64,000 nt of DNA from Promerops cafer (GCA_013398275.1 VZSE01002702.1:1240001-1304000); one strand, 5' to 3'; positions 35,701 to 47,850 are shown, counted from the first letter of the stretch. Numbers and translations are program-made. Notes: generated from the letters alone by a model not told the origin.

Positions 35701-38700
35701 AAAACTAACAGCTCATTTGGGAAAACCTTTAGACGATGTAAGAAGTCAGATTCTCAGATGCTGGGAACTAACACAAGTCAGTTTGCATCAGCAAAGAGTC
35801 TGCCCCTATATTTCTATTTCAGATGTTCAAATTGAAAAACCAAATTAGAAACTGATAACTTAGAAGAGGAATGAAAATCAAATGAGAAATTTATATCAAA
35901 GGTTAATAAATTTTGCCAGAGGTTACTCCTGTGTTAAAGAAGGTCTCAAAACACTTAAATTTTAAAGAAGTCTTAGAAGTACCTGAATATGACTTTTACC
36001 TTTTGTAATAGCTTACTTTGTACCTACTCAGGGACCTGTACAATTGAGTATGTTTCATACTGGGAGCAGGGAATTGGAAGAGCTATGCTTCCACTTGATG
36101 ACAGCAAATAGGGGCCAACAACAAAAAGCCTTTTTAAATGAAATAAAAAAGAAAATAAAGCACTGGGATCTCTGCTTGTGAAATTCATGCTTACGATCAG
36201 TTAGAATTAAATGATGCCTTTTGTTAGAAAATGAAATATAGGGTTTTCTATAAGCATAAATAGTTATTTTTCCCCAGATATTCCTAGACAGATAACAGAA
36301 GCAGCTTTTAAGCTAATAAATCAGAAACCTTCCCAATACAAGTGAGTTTAGCTTCCCTGTGCCCCTGAGAATATCAAGACAAAGACAGCTGCCTAATTTA
36401 TATTTTCTAAGTAGAAGATAAAGCTAATTATTTTTAAGTGGAACAATAATTGCCATCAGAAATTAATTCCTTTAGTAGACAAAATCCCAGACACGATTTA
36501 GAAAAGAGAGATGTTTCAGTCTTCTATTGATTTGTGGATGATCTGATTTGATCCACAATGAGGACTAACCAGCAGCATGCTTGATTACAAACACCTAGCA
36601 AATCAGGTGGGCACTTTCCTCTCAGGGAAAAACCTGCAAGTCCTTCTTGGAAGGCTAAATAGAAACCAAACTGTGAGCAGAAAGAATAATTAATACTGGT
36701 AGAAAAAACAGAGGGAAACAAAACAAAAAAAAAAATAGTTCAGATTAAAGGTCAGAAACAGACTGGCAGAAGAGCAGAGTGCAGACTCTGGATAAAACAC
36801 CTCCTGTTCCTCAAAGGAGTCCAAGGAGCTGGCTGATGGTGCCCCACGGTGCTGCCCAGAGCCATGAGAGGACAAGGACAAGCAGACCTCACAGTCAACT
36901 CAGGTCTCCCCATCCAGCTTCCCCTGCTGCCACTGGACCCCACAAAGCCCTCTAAATACTACACATGCCTAGACAGTCATGCTGGAAAGTTTCAAACCCA
37001 ACTGCTTTTTGCACACCTCTGCTGCAGTCTTGGCTCTTTGTTCACCATTCCACTGTGTTTGCACATTCACCTGTGTCAAGCTAACATAACAAAAGCTCCA
37101 TCTCTTCACGGGATGGACTGCAAACCTGCCTGTTGCCCACATGGAAAAGCCCTCACATCTAATGCTGCTGTTGTCACCTCACGTCCTGTGCTAGCAGTAA
37201 GAATATCCTTCTTGAAATGACAGTATCATTTTCCTTGGAGCTTAACATACTTCAGATTTCTATTTAATACCATCACAGCCAGTCTCCGCCTGAGAGATCT
37301 GGATATTATTGAAACTGCAAGAGCCTCCAAAATCCATTACCAAGAACAAAGCTACCTCCTGACGGACTTGTGTTCTGCTCACACCTGTTGTTGACACAGA
37401 AAAACCCACACATTTTAAACCTTCCCCAGTTGTTCTATTTCCAAACCACTTCAGGACTGCTATAACTTTTCAGTGCTCTGTCACTCCATAGAGTGTCTCC
37501 TCAGCCTGCTTTGCTCCTGATACAATTTAATAATGAAAGCTTACAATCTGTCTCCTTTACGTCAGCAACACTACTCAAATGACTGCAGTATGCGGAAAAT
37601 CATTTTCATTCTGTCTCCAGCCCACACACTTACCAGGGAAGGCTTAGGACCTCAGTTTGTAAGGATATAAAGAAGATTTAACAGAGAAACAAGTCGCTAT
37701 AGCAACACAGGTTAAAAATGAGAAATTGCATTTTGCGGTGAGAGGGGAAAAGAATTTTTTATTAAATTTTTTTATTAAAAACATATGGGTCCCAGCCTAT
37801 AGGTTTGCGTCTTTTAAACACATGAAAGGTACCATCTGGGGACACTCACAGTATCATTTCATAGTACATATTTCTGGTTTCTTGGGTTTTTTCCTGCAGT
37901 GCATTCGCATTTGCAAACCTTTTCTTTGCACTCATGAAAACAAGCATCCTACCTTCCTTTTCATATGAAGCTTAACATTTTTTTGCTATTTCCTTGGACT
38001 CCAGTAGCTGGAAAAGAGTTTACACAAAAACTCACAATATTTGAAAGCCTTACACTCCATGCTCACTTTTAAGCATATGTTAGCAGGATCAGAGTTCAGC
38101 CTGGTCAGGTTTTCTGCCTTAAAAGCTACCATCATGCTGTCAATGTATTCACATGGTTTTCCTCCAAATTCTGCAGTTACTGAGGAGAGTATTTCAGCCA
38201 CGTTGTCTTAGCATTTCTCTGACCACTGCTGCTATTGATTAAAGCCACTCACAGAGCTGCTGTCAGCTCCAGGAGCTCACACACAGCTGCTTCCAGTCAG
38301 CTGCACACATTCCTGGTCAGGGAGGTATGGAAAGGAGCTGGAACCCCAGCCACCTGTTACAACATGTTTTATTAAGTAAGGTTGACTGTATTTTCTATGG
38401 AAATAGAAATTCTTAGTTATGGTTTATCATCAGAACATTCCTGGAAATTAGTAGAGGACATTTTGTTGCTTCTCTAAGTCGACCTGATAGACAGAGCTCA
38501 TCTGTCAAAGACAAAAGGGATGAGCAATGGGAAAGCGTGAAAAGCTAAGCTTGAGATCAACTTAAGTTTAATTCCCTCAACTGCAAAAAGCCTTTGTAAC
38601 ATTGAAAAAACCATAAAGTATTTCTTTCTCTCAGTGTCCCATATGGAAAATGATGACCTTATCACTTGGCAGATGCACAAGTGCCCAGTGAGGACTTGGG

Positions 38701-40896
38701 CATTAGTATGAACAGCACTGTCAGCTCCATACCATGGAGGGAAGGAACATCTCCCTGATGTTTTAGATGCAAGGCTATACTCATTTCCAGTGCTCAGATA
38801 AACATCAAAGACAATTTCCCTGCTGCCTCCAACTACTCTTAGAATATAACTTGAGATAAAAACTCATAGTTATTGAAATTCATAGAGTAAGGCTAAATTT
38901 TGACTGTGAGTCGGCCAAATTGATTTCCAGACTGATTGGTATTCATGCATAATTAAAGCTGGGCTTTTTTTTTCAAGCAGTTCACACATTTACCAATTAT
39001 CAGTATTACAAGAGTAAGAAGAATCACTTTTACTGGGCATCCAAACACTTTGCCTTTGGGTGCATACACCCAGAGAGACAAACAGGCATTTGGAGCAAGA
39101 ACATCATCTGTATAAGGCAGCCTACAATTCCGCTCACTTTCTTGTTTTACATGTTGAGGATGTTTCCAGTCTCATGCACCTCTACTTGAATGGAAATATG
39201 AACTTTTTTGTAGAAATCCAGGAAAAAAATTACTTGCAAAGAGCCTTCTATAAGGTGACTTTGAAGATGCCAGTGCTAGAGGAAAATACAGTTTTGGTGC
39301 ATTTCTCTGTGTTACATCAGTATGTCATGTTCCTCCTTGACTGGGCAAGTGACTGTTCTGTCATATCAAAACTTACACATAACATTCCAGTAAAATAATA
39401 CATATGTAAGAAGTTCCCAACACATTCCTATCTCTCCAGTTTCGTGTCTTGTAGGAAAAAAAACAGGAAAGCACATAAGCAAGGGCATTACATTGTTTTC
39501 TACCAAAACCAAAGATTTAACACCCTCAACTATTCACAGTTCCTTTCTTTTTCTGTTCATGCTGTTGCAGATTCACGGAGCAACTGCTCAATTAAAGCTT
39601 CACCCATAACTGCAGGCAGGAAGTATGGAAAAACAATCCCTGAATGTCATGACTGATTAAAATCATATTATAAAAAGTACGTTTCGGAGTTAGTTTTACG
39701 TCTGTTTAGTATTCTATTTTTAATACAGTTAGAAAGTAAATTAAGCCACTTACAGTGAACCAAAACTTCCCTTGTTTCCATGGAAATGGTTAAGAAGGCT
39801 GATCTGAAGTTAACCAGACTGGTAAATACAAATGCTTGTTACCAGCCAGCTTAATCCCCGCGGCTGCCTCTCATGCGCACCATCACACCCAGGAGCCTTT
39901 CACACTGCGAAACGCTCCTTACTGACAGCTGATTCCTAATCCAGTGCACAGACAGAGCAGGACCCTCTCAAACATGTGTCACACTGACAGGGGCCACCAA
40001 GACTGCACACTCATCACCTAAAAACTGTGCATCAACAATAGATCCTTTTAATATTCTGCAATTCAAAGGATGAGCTGGGGCTTTTTTATTTTAATTCTCT
40101 GTCATTGCCAGTTTTTCATCTAACACTGCAATTTCACACTGGTGTAATGCTTGTATCCAGTGAAATTACTTCTGCTTTATCCCATGATAAGCAAGATCAG
40201 AATGAGATCATTTGTGCTTTATTTGTTGGAGGGGAATGATGGATCACTGTTCAAATATTAATACTGACATTTGCTATGGGAAGATCATATATAATACATC
40301 AGTAATGCACAGGAAGAGTACTGCCTGTGGGTGTGGTTGCAGGGGAAGTGTGAAGGTGTCTTCAGAGGTTTTGTAAGAAAAAGGGAAGATATATGAATAT
40401 TGCTACAAAACAACTAATAAAACTCAGCCATTTGTGCCTGTGTGAATCTGCAAATTTCATGCATGTATCAATTTTTTGCCTGTTCAAGGCAGAAACCCAG
40501 CAAAACAGAAAATGAGAGGCCAGTTTTGCTCTGCCAAAGTTTGTGTTCAAGCTGCCCTGAGAGCCTGCTGTTACCCAAAGGAGTGGATAGTGCTCCTCCA
40601 TCCTGTCCTTCCATACACTTCTTTTCACTCACACCAGACACCTCTTCCAGCTTCACTCATTGCACTGGCTTTTGTGCTTGTCAGGCATTTTTCTGAGGTA
40701 TTTCAACTCATTAATTTGGCAGAAGATGATACATTTTGGTGGGGGGAATTACTTTTCCTGTACCTCAGCAAGTCAAATTACCCCAGCAAAGGATCAATGA
40801 ATGCCAAAGTCAACATGTATGGCCAGAGATGACTGCAAAGAGCCTCGGCTGTGTATCTGAAATGTACCTCAACTCATTAAAGCCCCTATCACACAC
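32704..40896. other. Large non-coding interval
   Basis: Eight kb without a confidently recognised transposon. Patches at 33950-34170 and 35120-35400 are rich in taattag/attaatg cores with mixed composition and may be conserved non-coding elements. A minus-strand segment at 38067-38206 is open, protein-like and followed by a GTGAGC donor, but it has a weak acceptor (see findings). The 34330-34440 stretch faintly recalls an old palindromic amniote repeat. Other frames (33534-33785, 36849-37220, 39060-39398) look like chance. Confidence 0.4.
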
Positions 40897-41356
40897 AGAA
40901 TTATAGAATTTCCTGAGCTGGAAGGGTCTTTAAAGGATTGTCTGAGTTCAACTCCTGGCTCTGCAGAGGACAGACTGAAGAATCACACCATGTTCCTTAA
41001 GGTGTTGTCCACAAACTTCCTGAACTCTGTCAGGCCGGTGCTGTGACCACTTCCCTGGGGAGCCTGTGCCAGTGCCCTACCACCCTCTGGGTGAAGAGCC
41101 TTTTCCTGACATCCAACCTAAACCCTCCCTGACACAGCTTCAGGCCATTCCCTTGGGTCCTGCCCCTGGTCACCAGAGAGAAGAGATCAGTGCCTGCCCC
41201 TCCTCTTCCCCTCAGGAGGAAGTTGCAGACTGCAAAGAGGTCTCCCCTCAGTCTCCTCCAGGCTGAACACACCAAGTGCCCTCAGCCACTCTACATATGC
41301 CTTCCCCTCAAGGCTCTTCATCATCCTCATGGCCATTTTCTGGATGCTCTCTAATA
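40897..41356 (-). mobile_element. CR1 LINE fragment, longer 3' end
   Basis: 460 bp in minus orientation: 'acagaattatagaatttcc', 'ggtctttaaaggattgtctg', 'ccactTCcctggggagcctg' (near 41048), 'ttttcctgacatccaaccta', 'ttcaggccattcccttgg' and 'tctcctccaggctgaacac'. It reaches back into the ORF2 end ('ctcttcatcatcctcatggc'). GC-richer than its surroundings, as expected for a younger CR1 type. The frames on both strands here are CR1 shadows. Confidence 0.92.
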
Positions 41357-42477
41357 GTTCATAAATTATTATTCATTTGTTTAAGTAAGATGCTACCTTT
41401 CTGTACACACTAATGCTTAATTCATGTTAATGCTTTAGATGCTTCCATCTAAAAGGCTGAAAAACCCAAAACAAACCCAAAGCATGATGGACAGTGACTG
41501 GTTTTGCAGTTACCTTGTGCCCTGCTCAAACAGAATTAGCATCCACAATATTTATCTCACCAAAAAATAAGGAATAGTAGTGGCAAAATTTCTCACTTAA
41601 GCTGTGGTTTAGGTGTCAATCCACCACTCTCCTGCAGCACTATGTATGGCTCCAAGGAGCATAAACACAGTAAACAATAGACAAAGGGGAAGGGGGCTGG
41701 TGGTGATGTAACAGAGATCAGAGAAAATAAATGTTTGTATGTATAAGCCCTGGAAGCAGGTAAAAAGCTCTTAGCCAGAGGTATTCAAGCCAGTATGAAC
41801 AAATCTGGAGAGAATGGCTTATCAAGTGCTTTCAGGAGGACAAAAATGCATTATCCATAAGTGACATCTAATAGTTACTCTGATATTTCTGGTGAGTCAC
41901 ATGAGGTCAAATCTTTGAACATTTGTCAAGCTGGAAAACAGCAAAACTTGAACTATCTTTTACTGTGACTTGAATCAGAACAGAGCCCAGCCCTGACAGC
42001 AGCTGCACAAGAAACAGCTGGCAAAGACCTAACATGCCTGAGCAGTCTCATCACCTCAGATTTTCAGTGCCTCGAGACTTCCTTAAAAATAAAAAAAAAA
42101 AAAACAAAACAAAACAAACAAACAAACAAAAAAAAAACACAGAAACCGAAAGTAATTTCTTTCCCAGGCAAAGTCTTCTGAACAGCATAAACAGGAGAAA
42201 TGCTCATCTTCCTGTCATACTCTATCTGCTGCTACTCTATGCTGAATAAAACAGCATTTATTTTCAAATGCTTGCCAGAAAAAACAAGCATAAAGGACAA
42301 GAAAGAGTATTTAATTTTAAAAAAATATGACATTTAAATTAAAAAAAAAAAAAAAAAAAGTAAAAATCAGTGTGGCTGATTAATTCCAGGAAAATAGAGG
42401 TACTGTGTGAATCAGAAACCTTTAACAAAATTGAAGGTTTTCCCTGAAGCCCAAAGGACAGTTTGAAGTTTGGCTTG
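41357..42477. other. Non-coding interval with A-rich tracts
   Basis: Two A-rich tracts lie at 42085-42138 (an A14 run grading into AAAC/AAC units) and 42341-42359 (A19). No gene or transposon recognised. Confidence 0.5.
42085..42138. repeat. A-rich simple repeat
   Basis: A run of A grading into AAAAC and AAAC units and back to A. Simple low-complexity tract. Confidence 0.9.
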
Positions 42478-42854
42478 CTGTTTTCTTCAGATCCCTGAAG
42501 CAAGCTGCCTTACAAGGACAGACGGAAAGATTCGGGTTTTTCAGCCTTGGAAATAAAAGGTTAAATGAGACTCTCAGTGCTGCCTCCAACAACTAAATTG
42601 GAGGGTCTGAAGAGGGAGGACCAAGATTTCTCTCAGACATGAATACTGAGAGCACTACAGGCACAACAGGAAATGCTTTCTCAATGCAATCAACATGACA
42701 GAAGCCAAACATTCAGAAAGGAGACCCGAGAAGCTGCAAAATCTTCAGCTAATAAGGTCCTTAGCAACCTGATCTAAGCTGGTTCTGCTTTGAGAAAGGG
42801 TTGGACCAGATCCTTCAAAGGTCTCTTCCAATTTAAACTATTGTGTGGTTCTAC
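42478..42854 (+). mobile_element. CR1 LINE fragment, diverged
   Basis: The 3' part is clear: 'ttagcaacctgatctaagct', 'ggttctgctttgagaaaggg', 'ttggaccagatccttcaaag', 'tctcttccaatttaaact' and a worn 'ttgtgtggttct' end. This is the CR1 type whose UTR reads 'CTGACCCTGCTTTGAGCAGG'. Upstream, 'gattcgggtttttcagcctt' (near 42531) matches the ORF2-end block. Internal deletions are present. Confidence 0.75.
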
Positions 42855-43575
42855 CCCATCAAAGTGGGCAAGAAGATCATGTTCTCTTCCTCCCAGCAGT
42901 TTCCAGGACAGCATGGGTTTGGACACCACCTGTTTTGCCACAGCCTTCTAGGAAGATATGCTTGATAAAAAGTTCCTAGTTTGTCACAGCCCCTTCTCCA
43001 GAAGGGGAGATTGCACCACCACAATCTGAAGTTAATCTTACAAAGCTGAAATTTTGTATTCAGAATACATCTGAGAGTAGTCTGGACCATTTGCACCAGG
43101 GCTTTCAGTGGAAAAAACTTCTCAAGTCAATAAAAAGCCTACTTCCTTCCCTATACCTTAATGAATAGAGTCAAGTCCAACTCTGGAATGCTCCTTAGAA
43201 GTCGGGAAACTGGGTGACACAAGTAAGTTGAATGCAGCCTGAAGCTGTGCTTTTACCACAAGTCTTACAGCACAAAATTTCACCACCAGTTTCCCTCCCT
43301 GAAAATTCGGTTTCATGGCACAATTAACCTAATCAGCTGCCCCTTTGCAAAAGGGGAAATGCTGTTTCTATTCTCAGACAAAGTCCTACATTTCTGCTGA
43401 TCTTTTTGTGCCAGCCGTGGCACAGGTTTAACTCTAGGATGAGATGACACAGACCTATTTTGTTGGAGCAGAAGTGAATACTTTCCTGGCAGTAACTAAC
43501 TTGCATACTTGTGGATCCACAGGAGCAGCAGTGCAGGGGGGACAGGAGAGGATAACTGTACTGCTGGGTGTTGCC
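42855..43575. other. Non-coding interval
   Basis: No element recognised. The small frames here do not resemble proteins. Confidence 0.4.
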
Positions 43576-43870
43576 TGTAATCAGAAGAGAAAAAACCCTT
43601 GCAAAAGTGTAAGAATAGTAAAGTCAAAAGCAGACCTTTATTTGGAAGTCCAGTGTGCCTTGGTGGTGATGGGCACAGCCAGAATCAAATTTCTACAACT
43701 TTATAAGGGTAATTAATTAGGATATCTTATAGGTATATCCAATAGGAGATTCAAATGCCCCAGTAACACACCCCTGGGTCAGCCCCATGGAGTTGGTCCA
43801 TGGGGTTCTCTTCCCCACTTCTTATTATGTCTTAGTGTAGGTCCCCTGCTTGGAATAAGACTAAACAATA
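43576..43870 (-). repeat. Possible ERV-type LTR remnant
   Basis: Read on the minus strand, a polyadenylation signal in 'ccaaataaaggtctgcttt' (plus 43636-43654) is followed by 'tgactttactattcttacac' and a T-rich stretch ending '...ttacA' at 43576. This is the arrangement of an LTR R/U5 end with a CA terminus. The other boundary was not found, the end at 43870 is a guess, and no target duplication could be shown. Confidence 0.38.
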
Positions 43871-44471
43871 TTTCAGGAATGTATTTAGAAAGTCAGCTTA
43901 TTGTTCTGAAATCTAGGGGGAAAGGGTAGGAAAAGTACAACAGCTACGACCATGCATTATCTACAAAGTTACCAATATTAAAAGATATAAAAAGCTTAGG
44001 CATCACAAGGATCCAGAGATCAGCTGAGTTAGAATTTGAAACTGCAGCTTGCAATGCAAATGCTCTTCAGTGCCAAATAGCAATGTCAGGAGAGGCCCCT
44101 CCAAGCACTGCCAGGGGCCGGCTCAGCAGTGCAGTCCCATGCCAGAGAGCTGCCAGGAGCTGGCAGCTGAGAAGAAAAACCAAGGGTACTGATCCAATGG
44201 AGCACAAGTACTTTAGAGCCAACCTTCTAGTTTTTGCAGCATTTTGGACCTATTTAGCCTTAGCTGTGTCTCCCTTATCCAGCACTTCCCAGAGGTTCCC
44301 AACAAAACTGGTCGTACTTTTCGCTTTAGCATTAACTGCCTGCCTCAATATCCTGCTTTAAAGGATGCAAATGGGAGTTTAACCACAGAGTGCAGGGGTA
44401 GATGATCCATGTAGACTTGTGCAAACACCAGGAGCCTGCCTGGCTTCTGGCACACAGCCCAGCACTTTGTG
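43871..44471. other. Non-coding interval
   Basis: No supported gene. The frame at 44083-44361 has a hydrophobic tail but no recognisable family and no splice evidence. Confidence 0.4.
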
Positions 44472-44600
44472 CATTCAGAAGAGACCATTAGATCATTTAG
44501 CCCGACCTGCTGTATATCACAGGACCCTATATTTCACCATTTCATCTTTGTGCTCAGTCCAACAAATATGTATCAGATACAATAAACTGTTATTCCCTGT
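44472..44600 (-). mobile_element. Ancient (turtle-like) CR1 3' end
   Basis: 'agaccattagatcatttag', 'cccgacctgctgtatatcac', 'aggaccctatatttcacc' and 'gctcagtccaacaaatatgt' correspond to the complement of an old CR1 3' UTR common in turtles and crocodilians ('GGACCATTAGATCATCTAG', 'TCTGACCTCCTGTATAACAC'). It is distinct from the avian CR1 types elsewhere in the window and presumably much older. Confidence 0.72.
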
Positions 44601-44945
44601 ATATATGCCAGCCTGAATGAATGAGATATTGTTTTCTGAAAAGGTATCAAGTCACTTCCAGTATCTTGCAGCCTGCAGTGTAAGGCTTCCTTGAATTAAC
44701 TCATGAAAGGGAGGGGAAATCTGACCACTGAAAACTGGTAAAAGTTGCTGTTTACAGGACAAATCTATTTGATTAAATTGGCATCTCATGGCAGGGAAAT
44801 ATTCAACTGCCAGTAAGGATGCTGTGATAAATGTTTTTTAGAAGCCAGGGTATGGGTCATGATTCAGTGCATGGTGCCTATGTAGATTAATTGCATTTAA
44901 TTCCAAATGCTTGATTAATATTACCATTTTATGCAAGCAATAGTG
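44601..44945. other. Non-coding interval
   Basis: Short AT-rich stretch between an old and a younger CR1; nothing recognised. Confidence 0.4.
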
Positions 44946-45073
44946 ATGTCCCATCCCTGGAAATCCTCATGGACAAGTTGGATGGGTCTTTAAGCAACCT
45001 GGTCAAGTGGAAGGTGGCCCTGCCCATGAATGATCTTTAAGGTCCCTTCCAACCGAAACTGCACTGTGTTTCT
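44946..45073 (+). mobile_element. CR1 LINE fragment, short 3' end
   Basis: 'gatgtcccatccctggaaat', 'aagttggatgggtctttaag', 'caagtggaaggtggccctgc', 'gatctttaaggtcccttcc' and a worn terminus 'actgtgtttctgc'. A short deletion removed the 'gcaggggg' part of the UTR. Confidence 0.9.
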
Positions 45074-45585
45074 GCATATGGTGATGTATGTGGAATTTCA
45101 AGATGCCTTACAGCAGAGATGTCAGGATTCCCGTGCTCCTTCTTCAACCACTACCCATAGCTCACTCATGTCTCACCTTCAGCCAAGACACCATCACCTG
45201 CCCTCTGCCATCCCATGGTTTAGCTCTTTAACACTGGCATGAAGGACAGTGCTTGAGTGTCCAAGGAACAGCTAATACAGAATTCAGAAGTACTGGTTAA
45301 ATGAGAGTGCCTCCATTTAAACAAAATATATGAGCCTTTTCAGGATATGAATCTCACAACTGTTCACTGAAAGCCAATCTCAATCCTCCATTATTTACCT
45401 CGCTGTGCCTGTAAAGTTTCAGAAATCAGTAAACCCCCAAGGCAACATTTCTGCCATCAGGAATTAACTACTGTTCATGCATTTTCCTCAGGTGCAAGAC
45501 TGTAATCATTAGCTGTAATATTATAACTCTCTCATGACTTTCATTTCAAGTGATGTGTCCAGTCCAGATTTGCAACACAAAAGTT
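45074..45585. other. Non-coding interval
   Basis: Nothing recognised; short frames only. Confidence 0.4.
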
Positions 45586-45806
45586 ATTGACATACTAAAG
45601 GGAATCCAGGAAAGATTATCATGATAGGGGGCGGAAGGACACGGAACATGGAGGAGCAGCTGCAGCAGCCAGATTTACTTGATTTAAAGAAAAGGTAGAA
45701 GGAATGAGGGAAACCTCACAGCTATCTACAGCTACTTAATACTGCTGGGGGTGTAAAAAAGATGGAGCCAGGCCCTTCTCAGAGTTAGCAACAGTGGGAA
45801 TTGCGG
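45586..45806 (+). mobile_element. CR1 LINE fragment, internal ORF2-end piece, diverged
   Basis: 'gacatactaaagggaatcca' followed later by 'aacctcacagctatctacag', 'ctacttaatactgctggggg', 'tgtaaaaaagatggagccag' and 'cccttctcagagttagcaac'. These correspond to the ORF2-end/UTR junction of CR1 ('CTACCTGA...GGGTGTAGAGAAGACGGAGCCAG'). The 3' UTR proper is missing. Confidence 0.6.
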
Positions 45807-46199
45807 GTAACCCTTGGCACTGCAGATAATGCAGCGCAGTAGAAGCAGCGCTGAGTTACCCTGGGGAGCGGTCACGCCACCCCGGTCTGTTTTTCACCTC
45901 TTTTTGACAGAGAGAGCTGCTGTATGTGACTAGCGTGTGTAGTACGTGTATCTCCACACCTAAGCAACACGTATCTATAACAGCTTGCAAGCCACAATGC
46001 AGATACATCCTCTTTAAGGAACTTTCCCTTCTGCCCACCCAGGAGCCGCTCTGGCAGCCACACTCGCACCACCTGAGCTGGGACCAAGGCCCCTTTGCGG
46101 CCACACCCCACACTCACAATCACACCAGGGTTCCTTACCAGCTTGGCCCCAGGGTTCCCATAGCAGAGTCTCAGATGTCCAGATCCCTAAAATAACTGG
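45807..46199. other. Non-coding interval leading into the CpG island
   Basis: Composition rises toward the island at 46200. The several overlapping frames on both strands are a by-product of the GC increase. Confidence 0.4.
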
Positions 46200-46520
46200 A
46201 CCTTGGTGCAATAACTCGGTAACAAAAAACAGCCCGAGCTGGTGTCTCCGAGAAGGGGCCCGAACAGAGGAGCCCGCGGGCTGTGCCCCAGCCCGCTTTC
46301 CGCGCACGGCAGTCGGGCGCTCGGCCACCGCAGGCGCCCCAGGTGCCCTTTGTTAGGCGGAGGGGCCGCTGCCCTCGGGCTCCCGCCCCCAGAGCCCGAA
46401 CTGCAGCTGCCCCGAGGTACCTGCACCGAGTGTGTTCCTCTACACCCCCCGCCCGGGTTTAGTTCACGGATAAGATACGAAGTGCACTAAATGCCTGTGC
46501 TCCCGCCCGTGATGGCCATT
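46200..46520. promoter_or_regulatory. CpG island, candidate promoter
   Basis: About 28 CpGs in roughly 310 bp by eye, with runs such as 'tttccgcgcacggcagtcgg' and 'cggccaccgcaggcgcccc', against a CpG-poor background over the rest of the 64 kb. This is the profile of an unmethylated vertebrate promoter. A plus-strand donor-like 'ccgag|gtacctg' occurs at 46411-46422. A minus-strand 'caccaag|gtccag' occurs near 46198-46210. Transcription could therefore run either way, or both. No TATA box or ATG-initiated long frame was found. It might serve the candidate minus-strand gene seen at 4.8-5.5 kb, an unplaced neighbour, or a long non-coding RNA. Confidence 0.7.
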
Positions 46521-47744
46521 AGCTGCTGCCACTCTGAACAAAACTGTCTCTCACTGCCAGCCTTGTGGCCTGAGTGCCTCACAAGGCACTGGAATTGTGC
46601 TTAAAAACCCGAGTTTCTTTGAAATACGTGCCTAGTTTTCAGGACATGGAGGCTCCCTAAATAGACAAGCTCAAAATCTACGATGCCGAAGTGCAAAGGA
46701 AGTGCAGCCAGTTAGTAGATGTTAGAGGAGGCCCATTTGAAAGCACAGCAACTTTTACAGGTCTCATGTATTCATTTTTCCCAGCAAGGTCTAGGGGCAG
46801 AATGAGAATATCATTTTACAGGAAAAGAAAAAAAAAAATAAAGGCAAATTGCAGACACCACATTTTGTTGAACATTCAGTATTCCCACTCACAAACAAGA
46901 CTATATTCTACCTTCAGAATAACTTGAAGCTAATGAAGCACAGCTGCTTTATATGCTTCAGAAGTAGATTAAGACACAACAGGATGTTCAATAACTATGT
47001 TAGAAAAGCAAATTCCTTAAGGTAACTATATCAAGTCTAGAGAAAAAAAAAAAAAAAACTGCTTGCCAAAACTGGCTCTGTACTTTCACTATCTTATAAT
47101 TCCTTTTGATTAACACATTCTCTTACACTGGATTAAAAAAAGTAAAAGCAAAGTTGATGGCAATTAAATCTCGATCCAAACCCTGCCCTGAGCTGTCTGC
47201 ATGATTATGTGCTCAACATGAGTTTACATTCTTTCTTATGTAAAACTTGCATCAAAAAAGTGGTGAAAAAAACTCCAGCAGCAGTTACACAGTTACCTAA
47301 AGTACTGGCACCTATTTAGACCGTGCTTGTATTTCAGTCCATGTTTAAAACTAATCCTGTAGTTGTTAAAGAAAAAAAGAAAAAAAAAAAATATGAGTGC
47401 TTTGCCAAAGTTTTCCAAACAACTTTAACATACACCTCATTTTTCATATATTACTACGGTGCATAGCATTTTCCAAATTCAATACGTTTTTAAATTAAAG
47501 TGGAAAAGAAGTATTAGAAAGTACACAACTTTTGCAAACATTAAGAGGAAAGTATTTGCAGCTTCATATTATACTATGAAACACTCCTGGATTGCAGACA
47601 TAATATTTCTGACTTTTGAGTTTTACTTCAATCTTTGCACCTCAGAAACTTCTTTTTAAAATACTTACTGCTATTTTCAAATCGCTTTTCTAATTGCCTT
47701 TATTCCAACGTCACTGATGTGCATCACACCTTGCCCAGATGAGG
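46521..47744. other. Non-coding interval with A tracts
   Basis: A16 at 47043-47058 and an A-rich run at 47368-47391. No exon or transposon recognised. Confidence 0.45.
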
Positions 47745-47850
47745 TCACATTCTGCTCCAGCTCTGGCAATGTAAATCTGGCACAGGTGACCTCAATTAAA
47801 GTTACTACAGACTGGCATGGCTGTAATTTAGTACAGAGCTTGGATTCCTT
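47745..47850. repeat. Possible old palindromic amniote repeat
   Basis: 'cattctgctccagctctggc' then 'aatgtaaatctggcacagg', and further 'aaagttactacagactggca' and 'gctgtaatttagtacagag'. This resembles a widespread inverted-repeat element of amniotes built from 'TTCTGCTCTC...GTGTAAATC' and its complement 'GATTTACAC...GAGCAGAA'. The arms are badly worn, so the call is tentative. Confidence 0.35.

Noticed and set aside
46014..46490. Overlapping Arg/Pro/Gly-rich frames on both strands in the CpG island
   Set aside because: GC-rich DNA lacks stop codons, so long frames arise on both strands by composition. None has a convincing ATG context or family match.
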